Below are positions 11,205 through 23,300 of a stretch of 64,000 nt of DNA, one piece after another; the stretch's first letter is position 1; the number at the start of each line of letters is the position of its first letter. A program made the translations under genes and the position numbers. Origin of the DNA: Desmodus rotundus (lineage: Eukaryota; Chordata; Mammalia; Chiroptera; Phyllostomidae); contig NC_071392.1 in the NCBI RefSeq assembly GCF_022682495.2, positions 103,220,896-103,284,895 of the forward strand, in the 5' to 3' direction. The notes under the pieces were generated by a model. The model saw nothing but the letters and a program-made list of their open reading frames with translations, searched no databases and was not told where the DNA came from.

Positions 11205-11320
11205 CTCCTGATCTGGACTCAAGGCGCTATCTAATTGGAAGATCATTAAGATCATTATAATTAATTGGCATCCTGATAAATGGCACGATGGCCTAATTGG
11301 GGTGGTTGCTAGGGAACTAG
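11205..11320. promoter_or_regulatory. TAATTA-rich block with an RFX-like palindrome (candidate enhancer)
   Basis: Several ATTA/TAAT cores (ATCATTATAATTAATTGG, GGCCTAATTGG) stand beside GTTGCTAGGGAAC at 11305-11317, one base from an RFX X-box palindrome. A similar GGTTGCTAGGGAGG lies near 12200. Confidence 0.35.
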
Positions 11321-11774
11321 GCCTCACTTGGAGGCAAAAACGGAAGAGGCCGTGGGCTGGCCGCAGTTGGGCAGTAGAGCTCCGACCCAGCAGCTCGTGG
11401 GAAGGGAGTGCAGGCTTTGCCCACATCTGCTAGCATTTACTGAGCAGCTGCTGTGTCCAAGTTGCACATGGACATCAGTCAGGGGCATTTTCCTATCGGG
11501 ACTACAAAGTAATCAGGATCCTTTCTGCCATAAGCACAGAAAGAGGGAAGAACCCGACCGAGCATACGGAGAAAAGAAGGGGACTTGTTGGCTTTTGTAA
11601 CTAAAAATACTAAGGTCCAGCTTCAGGCACAGCTGAAGTCAGGTCTCATACTGCCGTGAGAATCCGTCCCTCTCCCTCCAGGGGGCTGGTTTCTCCCTCC
11701 AGCCCCAAGAGGTGCGCAGGCCTCGGCCCGCGGTCGGGAGAACCAGACCGCCTGGCTGCCTGCCCGGCAGTAGG

Positions 11775-11945
11775 GTCTGGAGTGTTACTGAGGCTTTCTG
11801 TGCTCCAGTGTTCTCATCAGCAAACGATGGTGACCGTAGCACCTGTCTCCTGTTTCGTGGTAAAGGATGAAAGATCATCAATGTCAAGTGCTTAGCCCTG
11901 CGTCTGACACAGGCCAGCCCTCAGTGAACATTGGTTGTTACCATA
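11775..11945 (+). mobile_element. MIR SINE, sense
   Basis: CTCATCAGCAAACGATGGTG, ATCATCAATGTCAAGTGCTT and CAGTGAACATTGGTTGTTAC. Confidence 0.65.
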
Positions 11946-12439
11946 ATTGAGGTGTCCTCTCTGGTGTAAGTCCAGGGGAAAGAACAAGACACTTTTCAGG
12001 TACTGCCCACCCAAGCCCTGAGCACCTCTCTGATTGGACTATATTATGTCAAGTGCTCTCTCCAAACCAATCACTGGCTGAGAAAATGAAGCCCCAACAA
12101 TGAGCCTGGGCCAGGCTCCCAAAGCCCCATTCTGGAGCTGACTGGCAGACTGACTGGTCCCTAAAGCCCTGTAGGGGGTCCCAGGGAAAGGGAGCCTGGT
12201 TGCTAGGGAGGCAGATAGCCTATACCTAGAGTGAGAGGGACACTAATGTGAGAGATGATGAGCAGATGGACCTGTCTCTGTTTGGTCAAGGTGGGGACCA
12301 TGGAAACAGCTGCAGGGGGTGCAGCTTCCCCTCCCTCTCTCCACTGAGGTCAGCAGGCATTGGAGGCCTGATGTTTCTGCCTTAGTCTCTGAAATACGCA
12401 GGTTGGCCTTGATTCTGTACTTGCCAGTGGCCAGGGGCA

Positions 12440-12560
12440 GTGTTTGCCCAACCTTCCACCATGGGAATCACCTGCTGGTGTTTGTCGAAAAAATGAAACG
12501 CCCCAACCCTGCTGAGCCCAACCCCCCAGGGACAGCCCTGGATGCTGGGGAGCGAGCCAG
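12440..12560 (+). mobile_element. MER5-like fragment (weak)
   Basis: ACCATGGGAATCACCTGCTG resembles the MER5A segment ACATTAGAATCACCTGGGG; the remainder is poor. Confidence 0.35.
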
Positions 12561-12729
12561 AACACCGCGGTGTTTCATACCAGCAGCGAGGTCTGGGAAA
12601 GAGGGCCCTGGAGTGTGCATATTTTGTCTTCCTACCAGGGGCCGCCGGAAGGCAGGGCAAAGGCTGCAGATGAGATCAGAGATGTAAAGGTGTTGGAGGA
12701 AGTGCTGGGCAGAGTAAGACAGCATCCCT

Positions 12730-13480
12730 CTCATTCGTCAGCACGCCCGGGCTTATTGAGGAACTACTGTGTGCCAGGCCGTGTGTTAGGGATTGGGATG
12801 CACAAGAGAAGACCCGCTGCCATGATGGAACTTGCATCGCAAAGTGGAGAAGCGGTTAATACACAAGCAAACAAGGCCACAGAGGAGGCTCTTTCAGAAA
12901 GTGACAAGTGCTATGGTGGAAACAAAACATGCTGGAAAATGACTGCCTGGCGGGGGGGTGGGGGGGGAGAGCGGGAATTGTGGCAGGCGGTCAGGGGAGG
13001 CCTCTCAGAAGAGGGGACCTTTGAGCGATGACCTGAATTTTGAGAATGGGTCGGCCTTGGGAAGATCTGGAGGAAGAGCATTCCAGGTAGAGAGAACAGC
13101 CGGCGCAAAGTCCTCAGGGTGGAGAGGAGAGGCTTGTCCTCTTCCAGCACACGTAGAATTCCAGTGGGGTGACGGTAGTGAATAAGCAGGAAGGAGAGGA
13201 GGGGAGGTCTGTGATGAGAAACACCAGCCATGGTGAGAACCTCAGATTTTAGTTTAAATGACACGGGAAACCATTGGAGAGTTTCAAGTCAAAGACGACA
13301 GGATTTGCGTTTTTGAAAAGACCTCAGTGCCTGCCTGGGGAAGTACGCATTGCCAGTGGGACGTGGGGAGCGGAGAGCTGATGTTGGCCTGGATGGGGGT
13401 GCTATCAGTGGACATCAGGGTGAAGTGAGTAGGCTGAAGGCAGAGCCAGCAGAACTTCCTGGTGGTTTGAGTATTCAGGA
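12730..13480 (-). mobile_element. L2 3' region, antisense
   Basis: TTGAGGAACTACTGTGTGCC, TAAACAAGGCC-type segment, GGAGGCCTCTCAGAAGAGGG, GGAAGAGCATTCCAGGTAGA and GGAAACCATTGGAGAGTTTC occur in inverted L2 order. Confidence 0.85.
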
Positions 13481-13494
13481 TGAGGGAAAGAACT

Positions 13495-13655
13495 GTGTCT
13501 CTCAACCAAGGAGACTCTGCCCCCCAGGGGACATTGGGCAACGTCTGGAGACATTTTTGATTGTCACACTGCAGGAGGAGGTGCTACCGGTATCTAGTGA
13601 GAAGAGGCCTCCAGCAGATGCTGCTAAACCCCTCACAGTGCAGGTGTTCAGCAAA
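13495..13655 (+). mobile_element. MER20-like DNA transposon fragment
   Basis: GCCCCCCAGGGGACATTGGG, CGTCTGGAGACATTTTTGAT and GATGCTGCTAAACCCCTCAC match the MER20 (hAT-Charlie group) consensus as I remember it. Confidence 0.7.
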
Positions 13656-13659
13656 CGTT

Positions 13660-15339
13660 CTTCGTCCCAAGGAGTCGAAGGTGACGGGGCAGCCTGCTGT
13701 GTGGTGAATTCTAAATACAGAACACTGGGAGCGGAGGTTTGGGGGACAGGGATCCAGAATTCAGTTGTGGAAACGTCAGGAGGTTTGAAAGGACGCTCAA
13801 CCTGGGTGTCTGGTCGCTCAGTGGGTGCTGGATGCCCAAGTCTGGAGCTGGTTGGGGCTGGCAACCTAAATTTGGGAGTCATGGGTGCATCTGTGTCATT
13901 TTAAGGCACAGGACCAACACCATCATCCAGGGAGAATGTGTTTTGTTCTCTGGTGCGGTTTTCTCCCCCTTCCCCCCACTCCCCCGCCCCCCGGGCCTGT
14001 CATACGTCTATTTGATGAATATTTTTAGCACATCCCCCATGCTCACCTCTTTATGGCACTCCTGAGAAAGTCCCAAAGGCTCAGGCCGAGCCTCTCCTTG
14101 TCCATCTCCCCGTTGCTCAGTGATTAGCAGACAGAACTAAATACGCAGAACTCTGCCACAGATGCCCTTGGGAAATTGCTGAAGGTCATATGCAGGATCT
14201 TGGGCCTCGCGGGCCGCAGGATGCCTCCTGCTGGCACAGTCTTCGGAGTTTCTCCAGCCCAGACCCAAACGTCGTGGAATTCCCTCTGACCAGGGACCAC
14301 CACTGTTCTGAGTTCTCCACGGTCTCTTAATACGATTCCAGAACACACACTGCCCGGTGACCCCGGCCTCGGACATGGAGCTTCATCTTATAAAAGGCCT
14401 GACCCACTGCTTTGTACACCTAGGCCCTGCTGAAACCTTAAGTTAATTCTGTCCCAAACTCAGAGTCATTATGAGCAAGTCGTGTGTGTGTGAAAGTTGA
14501 CGGGCAGGGGGCCATTCTGGGGGACCGTGAGCCGCACCCCAGCTATGTTTGACCAGGTGGGCGCCAGATGTGTCGGGGGAAGATCGTGGCCAGCAGCCCC
14601 TCTCATTGGCTCCCGGTCAGGGGGGTGACTTGACCCGCCGCGGTGGCCAGAAAAGGAGGACTCTTTGAAAAGAGATTGAAAACACTATCGGCCCACAGAA
14701 GTTCAGAGGACGTTCACGCTCCGATGAAAACCAGATCATCCAAACTGCTTCTGGCCTGCTCTGGAGACAAACCCTCACCACGGACTTCTGAATGCAGGCC
14801 GCTTACCTGGGCATTTTAGAGAACAGGCAAGCTTGCTAGTCTTCTTAGCAACTTGGAGTTCTAGTCATTTCGCTGTGAATCAGGATGGATTCACTGCAAG
14901 TTAGAATTCCTGGCTGAGGGTAGCTTACACAGTGGACACATTTAATTCTTACATAACAGAGTCCAAAGCGGGAGAGCCCAGGGGACAGTTTGTCAGTACA
15001 GTAATGTCATCGGGGGCCCAGGATCTTCCTGTCATTAGTTCCTCTGTCCTCAGCATGCCTTTGGCCTCACTGCTTCACAGTCTCAAAATGGCTGCTGCGG
15101 CTCCAGGCATCACCCCCCGTAAAAAGTGGGAATAAAGAGCAGGACTCCTTGCTGCCTCTCTCTTAATCAGGGAGCAAACTCCTTCCAGGAGCATCCCTAC
15201 CCCAGCAGACTTTGCTTCATGCCTCACTGGCCCAGGGTTGGTTTTTGTAGTTAATTCTAAACCAAACACAAAAGGAAATGAGCTTTTCATGTTTGACTTA
15301 GCTCAGTGGTTCCCCGAATTAGCAGGTCAGACACCCTCT
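13660..15339. other. intron 1 stretch, no gene seen
   Basis: Includes a pyrimidine-rich run near 13970-13995. Open frames are short and unrecognised. Confidence 0.6.
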
Positions 15340-15740
15340 TATAGCAAATATTTTTGCCAGGTTTGCCTGAAATAAATTTATAGGTAATATAACCGATCCA
15401 CACATTTTTTCATCAGTAAAATACCTGGACTATAATTTAAAGGGAAAGGGATTTATAATTAAACATGTGTGTGCAGCATGTAAATGCTTCGGCACGGCTA
15501 CGTTAGGAGACTTAACGAAGCAATCGGATGCTCACATTAGTGTAGAATCACATCAATCCGATGGCTCCACACGCGGTGAGATTTGGATGTGTGGCTTTGG
15601 CAGCTCAGCTGCCGCAAATGGTACGGCCATCAACAATGTGATTTTCCAGAATAGTGAGCAATTTACTGAAATTTCCAAAGGCTCTTTCACCTATCTGCAT
15701 GGAGGACGTTAGAAGGTCGTACTGGAAATGGACATAGCAC
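15340..15740. promoter_or_regulatory. repeat-free block with retained CpGs (candidate conserved element)
   Basis: No repeat family is recognisable. CpGs such as TTCGGCACGGCTACG are unusually well kept for intronic DNA. E-box AGCTCAGCTGCC, SOX-like AACAATGTG and homeobox-like ATTTATAATTAAAC are present, with a paired CAATCGGATG (15521) and CAATCCGATG (15554). Confidence 0.35.
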
Positions 15741-16179
15741 TGTAAATTCTCCAGCATCCCGGCTCCTCCCACTAGATGCCAGAAGCATCACCAGTCAGTG
15801 TGACACCGCTGATTGGTGTCACACACCCCCAAATTTCCGAGAACACCGCTTGGAGGGAGTGATTTCACGCCATGAGACTCACGGGCTTAGACTAATACTG
15901 GGTTTTTGCCAGAGCAGGGGAAGGTCCTGAACAAAGTTGGGATTCTCTCTGTCACCCCAGGGCCACCCAACATCTCTGCCTCAGAGTTGTCCCCAAGCTC
16001 CTCCTTGTTGACTCGACCCTGCAATGTCCTGGTCCAGCCAGGGAGACAGACCCACATGATTAGCATGGACCCACCTCTCCAGTGGATGGGGTTAAGAGTC
16101 CTGGGGTCGGTCTAGGTCTCAGTGGCTTCCACGCAGGCAGGAGCTGAACAAAGTACAGGAGGCATCTCGGAGAATCAGC

Positions 16180-16430
16180 GTGCTATTGTGGCTGAGAGCT
16201 TGGGCTCTGGAAGCACCCTTCCTGGTCAAAATCCCCGCCTGGCCACGTTGTAGCTGGGTGGAGCTGGGCAAGTTGCTTACCCTGTCTGAGCCTCCATCCG
16301 TGTTCTGTGAGTGGGGATAATCGCAGTAGCTTCCTCCCAGAGGTTTTCTGAGACACCAGAACAGAACGTGGGCTTGGAGAGCTTGCTTCAGAAAGGCAAG
16401 AATCATTACTACTGCCATCCTAGTTCTTAT
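16180..16430 (+). mobile_element. MIR SINE, sense
   Basis: GAGAGCTTGGGCTCTGGAAG, GGGCAAGTTGCTTACCCTGT and GTGGGGATAATCGCAGTAGC. Confidence 0.85.
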
Positions 16431-16454
16431 TGCTCCTACTTCCAGATCCTTTCT

Positions 16455-17155
16455 TTAGCTTTTTAAAAATTGAGATACAGTGGACACCTTGTGTTGGTTT
16501 TAGTTATGCAACATAACGATTTGTAGTATGGATATGTTGCGAAGTGATCACAAGAATACGTGTGAGATCCATCGCCTCACGTAGCTACAGTTTGCTTTCT
16601 GGTGACGAGAACTTTTAAAATCTGCACTCTTGGCTACTTTCAAATGTACAAAGCAGTAGGGTAAATCACGGTCACCGTGCTGTACATTACTTACCTGTCG
16701 TATTACTGAAAGTTTGTGCTTTTTCACCTCCCTCACCCAGTTTACTCGCCCCCCCAACACACACACCCCTCCCCTAATGTGAGTGAGATCACCCAGAATT
16801 TGTTTTCCTGTGGCTTATTTCACTTAGCATAATGCCCTCGGGGCCCATGCATGTCGCAGATGGCAGGACTTCCTCCTTTGTTTAGCTGAGTAACGTTCTG
16901 CTGTGTGCGTACATCACACCTTCACCCGTCCTTTGGCCAGTGGACTCCAAGTTCCCACGCCCTGGCCACTGGAAGGGTGCTGCGGGGGGCACGGGCGCGC
17001 GCGATGTCCCTTCGAGCTGGTGTTCTTGTTTGGGGATTTTTTTGTTTCTGTTTTTGGATAAATACCCAGAAGTGGGGTTGCTGGATCATATGGCAGTTCT
17101 CTGTTTAATTTGGGGGGCAGCCTCCATACTGTTTTCCATAATGGCTGCACCAAGT
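16455..17155 (-). mobile_element. L1 3' end fragment, antisense
   Basis: The + strand reads as an inverted L1 3' UTR: AATTGAGATACAGTGGACAC, then GTTATGCAACATAACGATT, and later CATATGGCAGTTCTCTGTTT. It parallels 57888-58620 in order but is more decayed. Confidence 0.75.
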
Positions 17156-17477
17156 CCTTGTCGCTTTTTGAGGTGCTTTTGCACCTGGCCTTCGGTTGGT
17201 CCTTGAGGCCGCTCTGCCCGTGAGAAAGGCCATTGGTCGCTCCTACAGATGCGGAAACTTCCAGCTCAGAGAGCTGACAGCAGTCGCAGGGGTAACTGGG
17301 CTTAGAGCTCGCTCTTTCCCCGGCTTCCTGAGTCGATGAGCTACACCATGCCCCACTCCCCGCCTGCCCCACTCACCTCTTTCAGGCCTCAGCGAAGCCA
17401 ACTCCGGAGAAGAGCACACCTGGGGACTGACCTGCAGGACAGGGCCCTGGCTGGAACCGGGAGCCCGAGGAGAGCAG

Positions 17478-17655
17478 AGGTTCCTAACAGTCAGTCTCTG
17501 GGGGGACTCTGAAGAATCAATCCAGTTCCAGGCCTCACGCCAACCAATTAAATCGGCAACTGGGGTGGGAGGGGGAGAGGGGTGGTTGGGCGGCCTGGGC
17601 ATCAGGGTGCTTTTTAGCTCCCAGGCGATTCCAATGTGCAGCTAAAGTTGAGTTC
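17478..17655 (+). mobile_element. MER5A-like DNA transposon fragment
   Basis: GGCCTGGGCATCAGGGTGCT and GCGATTCCAATGTGCAGCTA match the right half of MER5A; AGAGGTTCCTAACAGTCAGT fits its left terminal repeat. Confidence 0.65.
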
Positions 17656-17884
17656 ACCTGAAGCATGGAGAGAGGTGCCGGATGGGGTGCCTTTAGCCAG
17701 GCACTTCTACAAAGTCCCAAAAGGGCTCCTAGGTGGTGGCAGCTCCTTGAATAAAACCTCCTTCCCTCCCTTCTTGCTGTGTGCTCTCTCTCCCCACACC
17801 AACAGCCCCCCCCCCCCCCGCCTCTGTCTCCCTCCACACTCCCCTAAGCTTACTGCGCCCAGTCATGCCGGCCGCCTCTCTGTT

Positions 17885-18230
17885 CCTCGGCTGCATCAAA
17901 GCTTGTTCCAACCTCAGGGCCTTTGCACTTGCTATTCCCCCTGCTCTTCCTTCGTAGTGTCACAGATCGTCTCCTGATCCTTCAGCTCACAGCTCAAATG
18001 TCACATCCTTAGATGCACCTAGAATGACACCTGTTTTATGTTTACAGTTCTTACCCCTCTCTCGCGTTATCTCGGTTTACTTACTGGCCCTTTGTCCTGT
18101 CTCCTCTCCCTAAAAAGTAAGCCCCGTGACTGCAGGGACCTTGTCTGTCTCATTCACCCCTGCATCCCAGCGCTTGGAACAAAGCCTAGCATTCCGAATG
18201 CTCAGGAAGTATTTTTTGGTTGAAGGAATC
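17885..18230 (+). mobile_element. L2 3' end, sense
   Basis: TCAGGGCCTTTGCACTTGCT, CACAGCTCAAATGTCACATC and AGTAAGCCCCGTGACTGCAG follow the L2 3' order. Confidence 0.85.
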
Positions 18231-18744
18231 AAGGAACGAGGCTTGGAGCTTCCTGGTGGGTCTGAACGTAGTATTTGGGGAGCCTTGTTCAGAGGTGACC
18301 GCTCAGGTCAGAGGAGTGAAGACCTGTCTGTCCTTCCTAGGAAGTACAGGTGGGAGTGGAGAGGGATGCTTCCGCTGGGCTGGGTTTGGTGCTCACATCA
18401 TCCCCTCCGGCCACAGCAAGGACATCACGCCCGGCAGAGGGCTGGCAGACACTCCGGCCCTGACCAGTCTCAAGCCCCATGGGATGTGAGAGTTCATCTG
18501 GGAGATCAGCGTGGTGACAGGCTAATGCGTGTTCTTGGAGCGAAGCGTTCTGCCTGTGCCCTCAGAAAGACAACTCTCCGCTTCCATTGTCCTCTCCCTG
18601 GGGGGAGCTGTCACAGAGCAGGAGACCAGCCTGTCTCATCTCTTCTCCCAACCCACACTCCTACCGCTCACATTCCCTGAGCACTTTCTGAGTGCCCGGC
18701 GGTGTTCTGATTGCCAGCTCCTATAACGTGACATTCCACGATGA

Positions 18745-19050
18745 CGCAGGGTGTCTTAGCCCGCCGGGGCCACTGTAACGGTACCAGGCTCTGGTGGCTT
18801 TCTCCTTTCTCCCACTTCTGGAGGCCGGGAAGTTCAAGACGAACATGGTGGCAGATTCAGGGTCTGGAGAGAGCCTGCTTCCTGGCTCACGTGTGCCACC
18901 TCGCTAGATGTGTCCTCGCATGGCAGAGGGTGAGGGCCCTCTTTCATAAGACCACGAATCCCACTCACGAGGACTCCACCCTCCTGGCCTGATCACCTCC
19001 CAGACACACCACCTCCAATGCCTTGTTCGCACCAGAGGGCTGCACTTCTA
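18745..19050 (-). mobile_element. MST/THE1-like MaLR LTR relic, antisense
   Basis: TGTGTCCTCGCATGGCAGAG, CATAAGACCACGAATCCCAC, GACTCCACCCTCCTGGCCTG and TCACCTCCCAGACACACCACC-like segments match the inverted MST LTR order. Confidence 0.65.
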
Positions 19051-19276
19051 GGGACAATGCACTGCAACTCTGTTTACAATAACAGTGGAATCCAGTAGCA
19101 CTGACTTCATTGGTTGCCAAGCTTTGGGTCGTCACAACAGCCCTTCTAAGCAGGGCCTGTTACTTTCATAACTGAGGCAGCTCGGGCACTGTGTGCAGCG
19201 GCCCTGCTCAAACTGGAGCTCCTGAAGCTCCTTCGTCCGTGCTTGGCTTGGCGGAGATTTGAATCAAAGACAGAAT

Positions 19277-20333
19277 TGTTACAAAACAGGTGGGGGGTGG
19301 TTCACGATATATTATTACAGGAAGGGTCCCCCCCTTTTTCTCTCTGGGGGTCCCCCCACACCTACTAGGTTCACATAGCCCACTGCCAGAGGAAAGATGT
19401 CTCTCAATGCCAGAGACTGGTGAAAAGGAAAGAAATTATTTATTTAAAAGTTACACAGACTCAGAGTAATGACTTAATGTCTTCATTAAGATACTAAAGT
19501 CCTCTGGAATACCCACAGGTGCACAGTCCTTCCCTCTCCCTGTGCCCAGTCCGGGGTACCGTGTCTCAGGGAAAGAAGTAGAAGTCCGTGGTTCAGGCTC
19601 CTGGCACCATCAGCTGTGTGGCTGCCTCAATCTCCAGTTAATCCAAAGCCATGTGGCACCTTCTCATGGCCCACCAGCAAGAATCCTTTCTCCCCTCTTC
19701 TTCCTGGCAAAGTCTCTCCTGCTGCCTAAGCCACGTGGCAAAAGGAGCACCCCAAAACCACATGGTCCTCCTTCCTCTCCTCCAAAACCACATGGTCTTC
19801 TCTCTCCATGGCTGCCGGGCCTGGGTTTAAATCCCAGCGCCTGTCTTCCTCTGCAGCCCGATTTCCAACTCCTCCTACAGTCAGCTACACCTGCCAGCAT
19901 CCCCATATTCTTCCAGCTTTACTGGGCCGCCATAGTCAGTCTGGGCAGGTGTGGCCCCATGGCATGGAGCCAATCATCTCCAAGCTCTCACACAGGCCCT
20001 GTAACCAGGGGGAGTTGCCTCCCAGTTACACCCTGAGTGGAAGTCACTCCCATCCCCCTGGCTCAAAGCGTGGCCACAGCTGTTTAACATATCTGTGAAA
20101 CCAGTTCAAGGTTATAGATATGCTCAATGACCATGCCAGGGGCAAGCTGCAAAGCTGTTGCTGTACAAAACAGTTCTGAATGGCCCTGCTCCATGTGTCC
20201 CTTTCCCCAGCTCAGGCTTGTGGGAGTGAGGACATCCTATATATATTTTTCTAATATTTCCTGGACACCTTGAGTTCTGGACCCCATTACAAATCCCTAT
20301 TTGGGCCCCCCCTCTTGGCTGCACCCTGTTTCA
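19277..20333 (-). repeat. 3' LTR of the ERV
   Basis: This copy of about 1057 bp has intact TG...CA ends. On the minus strand it carries AATAAA at 19444-19439, about 160 nt before its end, as expected of a polyadenylation signal near the R/U5 border. Confidence 0.86.
19753..19802 (-). promoter_or_regulatory. 30-bp tandem duplication with RUNX-type core in the 3' LTR
   Basis: CCAAAACCACATGGTC occurs twice 30 bp apart. On the minus strand each gives TGTGGTTT, the core of gammaretroviral enhancers bound by RUNX/CBF (19756-19763 and 19786-19793). The same pair is kept in the other LTR at 23946-23953 and 23976-23983. Confidence 0.55.
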
Positions 20334-20347
20334 ATCCCTCCTTTCAG
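20334..20347 (-). other. polypurine tract of the ERV
   Basis: The minus strand reads CTGAAAGGAGGGAT immediately before the 3' LTR start TGAAACAGGG. A purine run at this position primes plus-strand synthesis in retroviruses and confirms the minus orientation. Confidence 0.8.
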
Positions 20348-23300
20348 ATATACAACCCCTTTATAATCATATAAAGGACAATGGATGAAGGTTTTGTCTT
20401 CTTGTAACTACTTCTGGCTGGACATGGACGTCGTCCTACCTAACCTTCGGTCAGGGGTGCCCTGAAAGGGAGGTGCAGCACGGAGGGAGTCCTTCCTGTA
20501 AGGGGAAGGACCTCACAGAATCCAAGTCAGTTGGCTGTCACCGGGAAGTTGCAGGCTTGGTGTCCAAAGGCTGGCATTACTGGACAGTTGGCATCCTTGT
20601 CGTATTCTGGAGGTGACAGATTTGGCAAGAGTTGGAAGGCACAATTAAATCATAACCACTGAATAACGAAGACATGCACTTAGGTAAAGAATGGCTTATC
20701 TGAAGGAAGGTGGACAAGCATGCCACACCTATCCAAAACCCTTGTGGCTCACTACACTTCACTCGGGCTGAGGGGAATATATCAGGATTTCCCTCCTTTC
20801 ATATCTCTGGACCCTTTCTGTCCAGGCCATTAGGACAGAAAAGGGAGACTCAGCTCTGAAGTGAAGCCCACAGACCGCCCGAACCCTTCACCAACCCAAC
20901 CACTTAGTTTAACCAAACCGTCAAGTCTCAGGGGGCGATGATGAAGGTGGGCTCCTTAAGTGAGGCCTATATTGCAACCATTCTCTCAGGTAATGAGGTC
21001 ATGGGCATACGCCCTATGAAAACAGAAGGAAGAACACACAGGTTAATTCACTCAACAATCCCCAAACCAGCCTCTGTGTCTGCGAGACTGTCTTTTGGAA
21101 AGACATCCAGTTGCAAGGCCCTTGCTGCAATGACATCTAACAATAGCAATTTGACAGGCCCTTCGTGCCTGTAAATTGAACATCTTTGGTGATGTTACAA
21201 ACCCAGTCTCAACTTTCAAATGAAAACAAACTTTCAAGACAGCTGCACAATTCCGATATCCAATACTGAGTATTGTGATTTTCCTCGAACCATAATTTTT
21301 CTCCTTAAGGTCACCCTCGTCGTTATTAAAGCAACTACTTTAAGTCCAGCTCTCAATTTTGCCTGTGTGTTTGCATAAACACACCAAGAGCGGCCTGGAT
21401 TACCTATGATCTTTAAGTTCGCTTTGCTGGAACTCACACAGGGAACCTTTAGACTGACTTTTTAGTCCGCCCCTCAGGGCACAGAAGCAGAGCCACACAT
21501 CCGCCACCTGGCTTCACCTGTACCAGTTGTTTCACTTAAATCCTTGAGGCTTCCGTTGTGCCTGCAGGTTCCTTTTTAGCCATCTTTCAGGAAAGCAACC
21601 TTCGTTCCTTCCCTGGAAAGACTGCCACGAACCGCACAACCAACCAAGGTACCAGGCTTCTTCTCGTGGGCTTTTGCTAGCTTTGCAAGTCAGTCCCAGT
21701 TCCTCAGGGCTTCCTGGTGACAACCAGAACCCAGACATGCCTCCTTCAGGCGTGACATTCCAGTCGAAGTATTGGTTAACAAACCACCATTAATGACTGG
21801 TCTTAATGGGTTTATGCAGAGAAACCTGACGTCATCACTCACTCCTTCAGAATGCCAAGTTCTGGAGGGATCAGGTAGGGAGAAAAATTCCAAGTGCAAA
21901 GGAAAGTCCTTTTCCTTCTGATATCCACCAAGATTGCATCTCCATGCCTTATACTTTCCATTACCAACACCACGTAATTCCTTTCCAAAACTCTCACAAA
22001 CTTCTATAACCTTTTACACACCTTCTTACAAACCCTCTTCTATCTTTAGCTTCCCACAGACCTTCTGCAACATCCACTGGCCTTCTGTGTCCTTTCATAC
22101 ACCTTCTTCATTTACATATGTAACACTTTCCCTTGTTCACTTTTCTACAGAGTGCGAAGTTTTAACCGTCCCTGGAATCCTCAATTTTCAGAGCAGATAC
22201 AGAGCAAAATCCAAAACACAGAGTTCCATAAGAACAGTACACAGGTGGAGGCATTCTCTTGCACCAGTGCGTCCACTGGGGCCTCCGCAGAGACATGCCG
22301 TTCGGGTCCAGTCTCTCGGCAGAGACGTGCTCCTCTGCCTCAGGCTGAAACACTCATCAGGCCCGAATGACCCTTCCTGGGTCCCGAGTGGCAAAGGCAT
22401 CTCCCCAACCAGTTACAGGTGACCCAAAACAGGTCTTCAGATACAGGGGGTTTCTGATCAGAAATGGAATCAAAATGAAACCACATTCCCATAAAACCAG
22501 AAAACAAGTAGTTGAGGTTTCCTTTCCTCCAGGTTTAAAACTTTCACAACCTTTCTACATATTTTTGCCCATCCAGATTTAACCACAGTTCACCTTTAAT
22601 CCGTTTCTTTCCCACACTGGGAAGGACTGTACTTAAACTCAGCACTTAAACTCAGTATCCGGCAGCCAAGAGTCCTTAGCACTAGAGGCACCTTCCACGG
22701 AAAGTCCCTAGATTTGCAGGGACATCCTGCAGCTTTCTGAAGCTCAGACCCTGCAAACACCCTATACATCAGATGGTCACCCTTGGACCACACAGTCCAT
22801 GACCTTCAGAACCAGAGCCCTCCCTATCAGAGCCAGTTGCACAGAGAACCTGACTGGTGCAGTGCCCACAGCAGCAACACACAGCCCGTAATCTGAAGAC
22901 AACCCTCAGCCCACCTCCTCGCCCACTTCCAAGGTGGCGGGACTCTCACGTGACCATCATCCAAGATGGCGACGGACACGCGTGACCCGTCCTCCAAGGT
23001 GGGGCACTCATGTGGCTCATCCTCCATCGTACCCAAAATGGCGGCACACCCACATGGCTTGCTGTCCAGTCCCCAACATTCATGCAGGCTGGGCTTACAG
23101 AGCCTGGGGGTTCGCTTCCTCCCCAAACCTGAGTGCAGGTTCCCTTAGCACCGCCTGGGCTCACTGAACCTGTAAGTGAGCAGACGGGAGCAACCTGGGA
23201 GCAGCTCACCAACCAAACCATCATCCACAACTCCATTATCGCAAAGCTGTGTTCAGAAACAAGTTTTCAGCCAAACCACTTCACTTCTCTGCTTCATTCC

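Noticed and set aside
21934..22422. 162-codon plus-strand frame inside the ERV
   Set aside because: It is antisense to the element and built from a pyrimidine-biased stretch; not a retroviral gene.
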